From contig NZ_NKYE01000005.1 in the NCBI RefSeq assembly GCF_002262875.1, positions 62,001 through 126,000 on the forward strand: a stretch of 64,000 nt of DNA, given 5' to 3'. Below are positions 18,776-26,160 of this stretch, piece after piece. The first letter of the stretch is position 1; each line of letters opens with the position of its first letter. This DNA is from Amycolatopsis antarctica (GTDB lineage: Bacteria; Actinomycetota; Actinomycetes; Mycobacteriales; Pseudonocardiaceae). Both the position numbers and the translations under genes were made by a program. Under the pieces are notes generated by a model that saw nothing but the letters and a program-made list of their open reading frames with translations, was not told where the DNA came from and searched no databases.

Positions 18776-20149
18776 ATGTCGATGACCGGTCAGCAGATCT
18801 ACGAGAACTTCGCCGGCGCTCCGGGGCCGGACGCGCTGAACGGTAGCCGGGTGGAACTGAACAAGGTCATGTCCGAGTACCACGAGATCGCCGACCAGAT
18901 CGTGCAGCTCGCCGGCTCGATGGAGGAGCACTGGCAGGGAGAGGCAGGCGGGGGCGCCCGGCGGGCGGCAGGGCCGCTGGCCGTCCACCATGCCCGTGCG
19001 GGCGAGGAGATGCGCTTCGCCGACGGTCTGATCGGTGACCAGATCGGGGAGTTCGATCGGACGAAGGGCACCGTGCAGCCGGTGCCACCGGCGCCGGAGG
19101 CCCCGTCGGGCTTCCGGGACGTGATCACCCTCGGCGCCGCCTCCTCGAACTACGAGGACCAGGTCGCCACGTCCAACCGGGCCGCGCAGGCGAACGTCGA
19201 CGCGATGAACCGGTGGGCGGAGACCAGCACGCGCAACGGCCAGATGCCCAGCGACTACGGCACGATCAATCCCGGCGAGTTCGCCGTCACCATGGATTCC
19301 GGCGCGAACGCGGTCGGCCCGGTGGACCAGCCGGGAGCGGGCGAGCCGCGCAGCTCGGGTCCCGCACCCGACGCCGGACGCCCCGGGCCGAACGCCGTCC
19401 CGGCGCCGGGTGGCAATGGCGATCCGAACGCCTGGCCGGGCGGCGGTGAGAACCGGCCTCCCGCCCGCGGCGACACGGCACCCTCCCAGACGATGCCTTC
19501 CCAGTCGGCGCCCTCGCACAGCGCTCCGACGCCCACGCCGGGCCCGTATCCGCCCGGCTACCAGCCGCCCGGTACCGGTCAGGGTGGCGGCGGCGCGCAG
19601 CCCGGCCCCCCGGTCGGTGGCTACCCGCCCGGGCGTGGCCCGGACGGCAGTGCGCCGTACAGCCGAGGTGGCCTGCCCGGCCGGGCAGGCGGCCTGCCCG
19701 GTGGTGCGAACGGCAACTCCGGCGGAGCGGGTGGCCGGGTTCCCGGCGGCGGCCCTGGGGGAACGGGTGGCTTCCGCGGCGGCTCCTTCGGCCCCGGTGC
19801 CGGCACGGTCGCGAACCCGGGAACGGGCGCGGGGCCCGGCTCCGGCGGCAACGCCGGTGCGGGACAGGGCCTCGGTGCGGGCCGGGGCACCGGTGCCGGT
19901 ATGCCCGGCGGCGTACCGGGTCAGGGCCCCGCCGCGGGCGCCGGTGCGGGCAGGGCAGGCGGTGCCGGCGGTGCGCCGATGGGTGCGGCCGGTGGAGCCG
20001 GCCGGGGCAGGGGCGCCGACGAGGACGAGCACCAGCGCAAGTACGTACTCGACGACGACGAGGCGTTCCAGCTCACCGACGAGCCGGGTCAGAAGGTGAT
20101 CGATCCGCGGACCGGCATGCCCACCGCCCCGCCCGTGATCGGCAGGTAG
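18776..20149 (+). CDS. PPE/WXG-like protein with Gly/Pro-rich tail
   Basis: A 457-residue protein. Residues 1-150 are helical and include a W-x-G turn (EHWQGEAG, about residue 46-53) as in WXG100/PPE substrates of type VII secretion. Residues about 180-415 are low complexity, rich in Gly, Pro, Ala and Ser. The last 40 residues (DEHQRKYVLDDDEAFQLTDE ... PPVIGR) form a conserved-looking acidic tail. No signal peptide. It lies directly before EspG, the chaperone known to bind PPE proteins in mycobacteria, so it is the likely EspG client. A second in-frame ATG at 18782 could also be the start. The stop overlaps the EspG start (TAGTG). Confidence 0.78.
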   Translation: MSMTGQQIYENFAGAPGPDALNGSRVELNKVMSEYHEIADQIVQLAGSMEEHWQGEAGGGARRAAGPLAVHHARAGEEMRFADGLIGDQIGEFDRTKGTVQPVPPAPEAPSGFRDVITLGAASSNYEDQVATSNRAAQANVDAMNRWAETSTRNGQMPSDYGTINPGEFAVTMDSGANAVGPVDQPGAGEPRSSGPAPDAGRPGPNAVPAPGGNGDPNAWPGGGENRPPARGDTAPSQTMPSQSAPSHSAPTPTPGPYPPGYQPPGTGQGGGGAQPGPPVGGYPPGRGPDGSAPYSRGGLPGRAGGLPGGANGNSGGAGGRVPGGGPGGTGGFRGGSFGPGAGTVANPGTGAGPGSGGNAGAGQGLGAGRGTGAGMPGGVPGQGPAAGAGAGRAGGAGGAPMGAAGGAGRGRGADEDEHQRKYVLDDDEAFQLTDEPGQKVIDPRTGMPTAPPVIGR

Positions 20150-20892
20150 TGGTGTGGTTCGCCCGGCCGGAACGTTTCGCGGCCTCGTCCCTCGCCGCAC
20201 TGGTCACCGAGGTCGCGGGCGGTGACCTGCACGTGGTGCTCGCGCCGGAACCGGTCTGGCTGGACGAGGCGGAGACGGCCGGGACCCGCCGCGAGCTGGC
20301 ACGCCTGCGCGCGGCGTACGGGGGCGTCCGGGATCGGGACGAACCCGGGCTGGCCGAGCTGGCCAGGCTGTTGAGCACCCCGCCGGAGGCCCGGTACGGC
20401 TGGATCAGCGATCTCGGCACCGGCGGCACCCTCGCCGTCCTCGCCGCCGTCGAACCGCGCTTCGGCCTGGTCGCCGTCCGGGAGAAGGACGACGTCTGGA
20501 TCCGTACCTTCCGCGACGAGGACCCCGGCCGTCAGCTCGCCTCGACGTTGCCGGAGTGGTGGAAGTCCACCGCGCCCGCACTCACGTTCCTGCGTGCCGA
20601 GTGGGACCCCTGCGGTTTCGTCGACGACATCGAGCCCTCGCCCGCCGTCCGCCAGGCCCGCCGGATCACCGCCCTGCCGCCGCGGATGGTCGCCGAGCTG
20701 TACGCCGAGACGCGCCCGCCGGACGGTTCGCGGCGCAGCAGCCGCATTCCCATCCGGGTCCAGGACACCGACGAGGGCCGCTGGATGCTCACCGCACGGC
20801 CACATCACGGCGACGAACTGCTCACCCTGGCCCCGGCCGGGGACGCCGAGGTCCTCGTCGCTCTCGCCGCGGCCCGCCGCGAACTGGCCTGA
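20149..20892 (+). CDS. EspG-family type VII secretion chaperone
   Basis: A 247-residue cytosolic protein of the ESX-associated EspG family, which binds the tips of PE/PPE-type heterodimers and keeps them soluble for secretion. Family-like segments are the N-terminal LVTEVAGGDLHVVLAPEPVW, YGWISDLGTGG, DDVWIRTFRDEDPGRQLASTLPEW and the C-terminal RIPIRVQDTDEGRWMLTARP. The GTG start lies within the stop of the PPE-like gene. It is the last gene of the cassette. A second EspG is encoded at 62152-62931. Confidence 0.82.
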   Translation: MVWFARPERFAASSLAALVTEVAGGDLHVVLAPEPVWLDEAETAGTRRELARLRAAYGGVRDRDEPGLAELARLLSTPPEARYGWISDLGTGGTLAVLAAVEPRFGLVAVREKDDVWIRTFRDEDPGRQLASTLPEWWKSTAPALTFLRAEWDPCGFVDDIEPSPAVRQARRITALPPRMVAELYAETRPPDGSRRSSRIPIRVQDTDEGRWMLTARPHHGDELLTLAPAGDAEVLVALAAARRELA

Positions 20893-20999
20893 ACGGCTCG
20901 CCCCGGACACCGGTACCGCGCCGTTGGTCACAACCCGGGCAACCCGGACACGTCCCCATGCGTCGGGGTACTGGGCTGCCAGCGCCGGGAGCGGCCTAA

Positions 21000-21005
21000 T
21001 ACACT
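21000..21005 (+). promoter_or_regulatory. -10 hexamer TACACT for the 21-25 kb glycan operon
   Basis: TACACT 30 nt upstream of the SD-led ATG at 21035; it matches the TANNNT form seen at the other promoters here. No clear -35 is seen. Confidence 0.5.
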
Positions 21006-21034
21006 TCGCGACGACCCAATGCAACGGGAGAGGT

Positions 21035-22189
21035 ATGTCTGACAGTCAGGCCGTACGGTCGATGAGTCCAGTGGCCCTCGGCCAGCCCACCGTCGGGGAG
21101 GAAGAGCTCGCCGCGGTGGCGGAGGTCCTCAAGTCCGGCTGGCTCGCCGGTGCGGGTCCGACCTGCAAGAAGTTCGAGGAACGCTTCGCCAAGGCCGTCG
21201 GTACGCAGCACGCGCTGGCCACCAGCAACTGCGGCACCGCCCTCTTCCTCGGGCTGAAGGTGCTGGGCGTCAAGCCCGGCGACGAGATCATCGTCGGCGA
21301 CTACACCTTCCCCGCCACCGGTCACGCCGTGCTCCAGGCGGGCGCGACGCCGGTGTTCGCCGACGTCCGGCCGGACATCTGGAGCGCCGACCCGGCCCAC
21401 GTCGAGTCGCTGGTCACCGAGCGCACCGTCGGTATCCTCGCCGTGGACGTCGCGGGCCAGCCCGGCGACTTCGACGAGTACCGCGCGATCGCCGACAAGC
21501 ACGGCCTGTGGCTGTTCGAGGACGCCGCCTGCTCGGCGGGCGGCACCTACAAGAACCGCCCGGCAGGCAGCCTCGGCGACCTCGCCGCGTTCTCCTTCCA
21601 CGGCCGCAAGGGCATCACCGCCGGTGAGGGTGGTGCGCTGGTCAGCGACCGCGACGACCTGATGGCGCACGCCCGCAAGCTGCACACCTACGGCATCGAG
21701 CCCGCGTTCAGCCGCGAGGGTTCGAACGAGCTGCCGATCCCGGAGTTCCACGAGGCCGGGTACAACTTCCGCCTCTCGGAGATCCAGGCCGCCGTGATGA
21801 ACGTGCAGCTCGACCGCCTGCCCGACCTGATGAGCGCCCGCCGCTCGGTGGCCAAGCGCTACCACGAGGCGTTCGAGGGCCTGGCCGGCGTCGAGGCGCC
21901 CACCGTGCTGCCCGACCGCGAGCACCCCTGGCAGGCATACATCCTCACGATCGCCCCGGAGATCAGCCGCGGTGAGGTGGCGATGAAGCTGCGCGAGCGC
22001 GGCATCCAGTGCAACTTCGGCACCTACGCCTCGCACGTCCAGCCGGTGTACGGCAAGGACGTGCACCTGCCCGTCTCGGCCGACATCTTCAGGCGGCACC
22101 TGGCGATCCCGATGCACTCCAACCTCACCGACACCGAGGTCGAGCGCGTCTCCGAGGCTGTGCGCGCCGTCGTCGGTGAGCTCAGCTAA
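21035..22189 (+). CDS. DegT/DnrJ/EryC1/StrS aminotransferase (nucleotide-sugar type)
   Basis: A 384-residue PLP enzyme of fold type I that transaminates a keto-sugar, usually NDP-linked, or makes a related amino compound. The Schiff-base lysine is Lys192 in SFHGRKGITAGEGG; the cofactor-binding Asp is in WLFEDAACSAGG; the family signature HTYGIEPAF and YNFRLSEIQAAVMNVQLDRL is present. ATG 21035 has a GGGAG Shine-Dalgarno sequence. It heads an operon with an epimerase, a GT4 glycosyltransferase and an acetyltransferase, consistent with making and attaching an acylated amino sugar. Exact substrate cannot be read from sequence. Confidence 0.88.
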   Translation: MSDSQAVRSMSPVALGQPTVGEEELAAVAEVLKSGWLAGAGPTCKKFEERFAKAVGTQHALATSNCGTALFLGLKVLGVKPGDEIIVGDYTFPATGHAVLQAGATPVFADVRPDIWSADPAHVESLVTERTVGILAVDVAGQPGDFDEYRAIADKHGLWLFEDAACSAGGTYKNRPAGSLGDLAAFSFHGRKGITAGEGGALVSDRDDLMAHARKLHTYGIEPAFSREGSNELPIPEFHEAGYNFRLSEIQAAVMNVQLDRLPDLMSARRSVAKRYHEAFEGLAGVEAPTVLPDREHPWQAYILTIAPEISRGEVAMKLRERGIQCNFGTYASHVQPVYGKDVHLPVSADIFRRHLAIPMHSNLTDTEVERVSEAVRAVVGELS

Positions 22190-22246
22190 ACCCTTTACGC
22201 AGCAACGAACATCCGCGGACGCAGCTAACTAGGAGATGCAGCGATA

Positions 22247-23191
22247 ATGTCCGACAAGAAGGTTTTCTTCACCGGTGGCGCAGGTTTCATCGGCATGCAC
22301 GTCATCCCGATCCTGCTGGAGCGCGGCTACTCCGTGCGGCTGTACGACAACATGGGGCGCGGTGACCGGCAGCGCGTGAACGAGCTGCTGGAGACCGGCA
22401 AGGTCGAGCTCGTCGAGAAGGACGTCCGCTACGGCGGCGCGGTGCGCGAGGCCATCCGTGGCTGCACGCACGTCATCCACTTCGCGACGGTGTCGATCAA
22501 CAAGTCGATCGCGGACCCGCACGAGTCCATCGACATCAACATGACCGGCAACCACAACGTCTTCGCCGCCGCCGCGGACGAGGGCGTCGAGCGGCTCGTC
22601 TTCGCCTCCACCGCGAGCGTCTACGGCGACCCGGAGCGGCTGCCGATGCACGAGGACGACACGCTCGCCCCGCTGACGCCGTACTGCATCTCCAAGCGCG
22701 CCGGTGAGGACCTGCTGGGCTTCTACCAGCGTCAGAAGGGCCTGTCCTGGAACGCCCTGCGCTTCTTCAACGTGTACGGCCCCGGCCAGAAGATCGAGGC
22801 GTACTACACCTCGGTGATCAACCACTTCATCCAGCGCCTGCGCGCCGGCCACGCCCCCGTCATCGACGGCAAGGGCGAGCAGTCGATGGACTTCGTGCAC
22901 GTCACCGACCTGGCCCGGTCCGTCGTCGACGCGATGGAGTCCGAGCAGTCGGGCAAGCCGATCAACATCGGCACCGGCATCGACACCTCGATCGCCACGC
23001 TCGCGAAGATTCTCATCGACGCCGTCGGCGTGGACGTGGAGCCGCAGTTCAACGAGCGGGACGTGCTGGTGTCCCGCCGTGCCGCCGACATCACCCGCGC
23101 CAAGGAGATGCTCGGCTGGGAGCCGACCATCACCGTGGAGCAGGGCATGACCGAGCTGGTCCGCGCGTCGGACCCCGCAGCGGGCAAGTAG
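22247..23191 (+). CDS. NAD-dependent sugar epimerase/dehydratase (extended SDR)
   Basis: A 314-residue extended short-chain dehydrogenase acting on NDP-sugars. It has the NAD-binding TGGAGFIG at residues 9-16, the ASTASVYG active-site strand, the catalytic YCISK and the C-terminal RRAADITRAKEMLGWEPTI that is typical of UDP-glucose 4-epimerase/WbpP-like enzymes. It is the second gene of the glycan operon, 57 bp after the aminotransferase, with an AGGAG-type site before the ATG. It could be a 4-epimerase or a 4,6-dehydratase; the epimerase is favoured by overall pattern. Confidence 0.87.
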   Translation: MSDKKVFFTGGAGFIGMHVIPILLERGYSVRLYDNMGRGDRQRVNELLETGKVELVEKDVRYGGAVREAIRGCTHVIHFATVSINKSIADPHESIDINMTGNHNVFAAAADEGVERLVFASTASVYGDPERLPMHEDDTLAPLTPYCISKRAGEDLLGFYQRQKGLSWNALRFFNVYGPGQKIEAYYTSVINHFIQRLRAGHAPVIDGKGEQSMDFVHVTDLARSVVDAMESEQSGKPINIGTGIDTSIATLAKILIDAVGVDVEPQFNERDVLVSRRAADITRAKEMLGWEPTITVEQGMTELVRASDPAAGK

Positions 23192-23231
23192 CTTGTCCGA
23201 GCGGGTGGCTGGGCCGGCGAAAGGGCGGGCA

Positions 23232-24431
23232 ATGCGGATCGTGGTAGTCAACAACTTCTTCCCACCGCGGGTGGGCGGGAGCGCACACATGTCGGCGTCA
23301 CTGGCCGAGCAGTTCGCGGCCGCCGGTCACGAGGTGCTGGCTGTGACGGCCGCCTACGAGGACGCCCCCGCCGAGGAGGAGAAGGACGGCTACCGCGTCG
23401 TCCGGCTGCCGGCGATGAAGATGCCGCAGCTCGGCCTGTCGATCGACTTCGACATGACCTTCGCCTCGGTGAAGCCGGGTAACTGGCGCACACTGCGCAA
23501 GCTGCTCGACGAGTTCAAGCCGGACGCCATCCACCTGCACGGGCAGTTCTTCGACCTGTCGTGGCTGGTGGGCAGGTACGCGCGCAAGCGCCGCATCCCG
23601 ATCCTGCTCACCATCCACACCCTGCTGATCAGTGACAAGAAGCTGTACAGCGCCGTGTTCCGTTTCCTGGACGCGGCGCTGGTACGGCCGATCATGCGGT
23701 ACCTGAAGCCGCGGTACGTCATCCTCGACAAGCTCGGGGTCGACTACTGCGTCAAGCGGTACAAGACCTCGGACGCGAACTCCGAGTACTTCCCGATCGC
23801 CGTCGACACCGCGCACTTCGACAAGCCGCTGACGCTGGACGTGCGCGCCGACAACGAGATCGCCGCGGACGCCCCGCTGATCGTCTCGCTCGGCCACATC
23901 ATCCCGCTGCGCAACAGGCTGCCGTTGGTCGAGGCGATGCCGGCGATCCTGGAGAAGCACCCGGGAACGAAGGTCGTCGTGGTCGGCCGCGTCTACCACG
24001 ACGCGTTCCTCAAGCGCGCCGAGGAGCTTGGCGTGAAGGACGCGTTCGTGGTCAAGGGCGCGGTGCCGAAGGCCGACGTTCCCTCGTACTTCGACGCGGC
24101 CGACATCGTCACGCACGACCTCAACGGCGGCTGCGGCACGGCCTCGCTGGAGGCCATGCTCTCCGGCACCGCCACCATCGCCTCCGCCGCGCTGGACAAC
24201 TACCCGGGCATCGAACTCCGCAACGGTGAGAACGTGCTGTTCGTGGAACCGGACAACTCCGCGCAGGTGGCCGAGTCCGTGATCGGCCTGCTCGACGACC
24301 CGGCGAAGCGGGCCGCGCTGGCCAAGGCCGAGAGCACCATGGTGCGGGAGAACTTCGGTCTCGACGTGGTCGCCGACGAGCACCTGCGGACCTTCGAGAA
24401 GCTGATCGCGGACGCTCCGAAGCGTTCCTAG
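23232..24431 (+). CDS. GT4-family glycosyltransferase
   Basis: A 399-residue retaining glycosyltransferase of GT-B fold. The N-terminal domain begins IVVVNNFFPPRVGGSAHMSASLAEQF (family start with the GG loop), and the C-terminal GT1 domain shows LIVSLGHIIPLRNRLPLVEAM and GTASLEAMLSGTATIAS with the donor-binding Glu. It probably adds a sugar to a lipid-linked or glycan acceptor at the inner membrane face. The ATG at 23232 was chosen as it precedes the first Rossmann strand; an upstream in-frame TTG at 23193 is less likely. It is third in the operon. Confidence 0.87.
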   Translation: MRIVVVNNFFPPRVGGSAHMSASLAEQFAAAGHEVLAVTAAYEDAPAEEEKDGYRVVRLPAMKMPQLGLSIDFDMTFASVKPGNWRTLRKLLDEFKPDAIHLHGQFFDLSWLVGRYARKRRIPILLTIHTLLISDKKLYSAVFRFLDAALVRPIMRYLKPRYVILDKLGVDYCVKRYKTSDANSEYFPIAVDTAHFDKPLTLDVRADNEIAADAPLIVSLGHIIPLRNRLPLVEAMPAILEKHPGTKVVVVGRVYHDAFLKRAEELGVKDAFVVKGAVPKADVPSYFDAADIVTHDLNGGCGTASLEAMLSGTATIASAALDNYPGIELRNGENVLFVEPDNSAQVAESVIGLLDDPAKRAALAKAESTMVRENFGLDVVADEHLRTFEKLIADAPKRS

Positions 24432-24448
24432 AACGTTCCACTGATGGG

Positions 24449-25087
24449 ATGAGGATGTTCTTCGACGACGAGCGCAGCAGCAAGCTGCGCCCGCAGATCC
24501 TGACCGAGCTGGTCGGGCAGTACATGAACGACGCCGAACGCGCCGCCCTGTACGGCCTGCCGGAGTCCACCCGGATCCGTGAGCGGGCGAAGATCGTCAG
24601 CCCACAGAACCTGACGATCGGCGAGCACTGCTGGATCGGCGAGGGAGCCGTGCTGGATGCCAGCGGCGGCCTGGAGATCGGTGAGCACACCAGCATCGGG
24701 CTGAACACGCTGATCTTCACGCACTCGAGCTGGCTGGCGAACATGACGCTGTCCAACCACTCGGGCAGCGACCTGATCGAGCGCAAGCCGGTGAAGATCG
24801 GCAAGGGCTGCTTCATCGGCGGGCTGGTCGTCATCATGGCGGGCGTGACGATCGGCGACTTCGCGACCGTGCAGCCGAACTCCGTGGTGGCGAAGGACGT
24901 TCCGCCGCGGACGCTGGTTTCCGGCAACCCGGCGCGGGTGTTCCAGCGCTACGACGACGAGTACATCCAGTCCGAAGTGGACAGGGTGAAGGGCGAGAAC
25001 GAACGTCGCCGCAAGCTCGCCGAGGAACGCGGCGACGCGCCCACCTGGGGTGCCCCCGCAGGCGACTTCACCACCCCGGCGGAGTAA
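24449..25087 (+). CDS. Left-handed beta-helix acetyltransferase (maltose/sugar O-acetyltransferase-like)
   Basis: A 212-residue hexapeptide-repeat acyltransferase, forming a trimeric left-handed beta-helix. Repeats run from about residue 48 to 160 (NLTIGEHCWIGEGAVLD, LEIGEHTSIGLNTLI, VKIGKGCFIGGLVVIMAGVTIGDFATVQPNSVV), ending in the usual SGNPARVFQRY. The loop with the catalytic His is FTHSSW. It likely O- or N-acetylates the sugar made or transferred by the three upstream genes, which it follows by 17 bp. A charged C-terminal helix follows the helix core. A second in-frame ATG is at 24455. Confidence 0.83.
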   Translation: MRMFFDDERSSKLRPQILTELVGQYMNDAERAALYGLPESTRIRERAKIVSPQNLTIGEHCWIGEGAVLDASGGLEIGEHTSIGLNTLIFTHSSWLANMTLSNHSGSDLIERKPVKIGKGCFIGGLVVIMAGVTIGDFATVQPNSVVAKDVPPRTLVSGNPARVFQRYDDEYIQSEVDRVKGENERRRKLAEERGDAPTWGAPAGDFTTPAE

Positions 25088-25093
25088 CACCCC

Positions 25094-25190
25094 CGCAATT
25101 CGTCGACGTATTGCGCCGCCCGCCACCGCAATTCGTCGACATATTGCGATGCCTTGTGCACGATGCTTCGCAATATGTCGACGTATTGCG
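25094..25190. repeat. Dispersed palindromic element, copy B (three palindromes)
   Basis: Three 22-bp palindromes at 25094-25115, 25127-25148 and 25169-25190, spaced 11 and 20 bp. All have the core GTCGAC and arms CGCAAT(A/T). The 20-bp spacer atgccttgtgcacgatgctt matches that of copy C at 16 of 20 positions. The element sits right after the acetyltransferase stop, between convergent genes. Confidence 0.9.
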
Positions 25191-25224
25191 GTGTGGGCTT
25201 GGGCGCCGGGGGGTGGACGCGGAC

Positions 25225-25272
25225 AGAGCCTGTCGCGGCCGGCCGGGATCGGGGCCGGACGCGACAGGCTCT
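25225..25272. terminator. Bidirectional terminator hairpin
   Basis: Long inverted repeat: AGAGCCTGTCGCG-gCCGGCC at 25225-25244 pairs with 25253-25272 with one mismatch, 8-base loop. It lies between the convergent acetyltransferase and GH16 genes. Confidence 0.8.
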
Positions 25273-25295
25273 GCGCCCCTCGCGGCTGGAAAGTC

Positions 25296-26045
25296 CTAGA
25301 GCGTGTACTGCCGGATCCAGTCGACCTCCATGGAACCCGGGCCGGCCTCGCCGTCCTCGGGGAACCAGTCGAGCTGGATGGTCGGGTGCATCGCCCGCGG
25401 CGGCAGGGTCTTCGGGTCCTCGGAGCGGAAGAACTCCACACCGTCGACGTAGCCGATGATGTGCTCGGGGGTCCACTCGACGGCGTAGTTGTGCCACTGC
25501 GTCATGTCAACGGCCGTCTCGGACTGCACCTGGTCGTTGTTCTCGCCGTAGTGCAGGAAGAACTGCAGGTTCTGCCGCTCGGAGTCGGAGACCTCCGAGT
25601 AGTCGATCTCCCCGCCGACGGGGAAGTCCTCGGCGTCCGGCCAGAGGATCAGCACCTGGTGGTAGGCGGAGGTGCCCGCCGTGTACTTGGCCCTGGTCTC
25701 CCAGCGGCCGTGGAGCTGGCCCTCGTCCCAGGCCATCCCGCCGGTGGTGCCGTCCTCGGTGCCGTCGATGCGCAGGATGCCGTCCTGGACGCCGACCTGC
25801 TCCGGAGAGCGGACGCCGTTGCCCGCGTGCCCGGGGCCGTCGTACAGGCCCCACGCCGGGTCGAGTGTGTCGAAGTTGTCCTCGCGGTTCAGTGCGTCCG
25901 TCCAGCCGAACTTCTCGGCGGCCGTGACGCCTTCGTCTGCCTGCAGGGTCGCTGCCTGACTGGGAGTCCCGGCCAGAACCGGGGTGATCACCGCGACGGC
26001 GGCGAGCGCGATGGCAGGCAGCCGGCGGAAAGTCTTCACGGTCAC
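25296..26045 (-). CDS. Secreted GH16-family glycoside hydrolase
   Basis: A 249-residue extracellular beta-glucanase-type enzyme. A signal peptide (residues 1-31, ending PSQAA) precedes a single GH16 beta-jelly-roll domain. The catalytic signature E-I-D-Y-S-E is present, with nucleophile Glu146, Asp148 and acid/base Glu151; MAWDEGQLHGRWETRAKY and the late IIGYVDGVEFFRSED segment are also typical. Likely substrates are beta-1,3/1,4-glucans or related polymers. GTG 26045 follows GAGGAG. The next gene upstream encodes a regulator with an extracellular glycosidase-like domain in the same orientation, suggesting joint control of polysaccharide breakdown. Confidence 0.9.
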   Translation of the reverse strand: MTVKTFRRLPAIALAAVAVITPVLAGTPSQAATLQADEGVTAAEKFGWTDALNREDNFDTLDPAWGLYDGPGHAGNGVRSPEQVGVQDGILRIDGTEDGTTGGMAWDEGQLHGRWETRAKYTAGTSAYHQVLILWPDAEDFPVGGEIDYSEVSDSERQNLQFFLHYGENNDQVQSETAVDMTQWHNYAVEWTPEHIIGYVDGVEFFRSEDPKTLPPRAMHPTIQLDWFPEDGEAGPGSMEVDWIRQYTL

Positions 26046-26160
26046 GGTCTCTCCTCGACGTGGGTCGGTAGGTCTCGGCCGACCGTACGAGGAGTGGATG
26101 GAATTTGACCGACAACTCGATGAAACGGACAGATGTTGACGAGATTCCGGCAGGAACCGG

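Noticed and set aside
25094..25190. CRISPR-like reading of the spaced palindromes
   Set aside because: Only two or three units, spacers of 11 and 20 bp, fully palindromic repeats and no cas genes. The spacer is itself conserved between copies.
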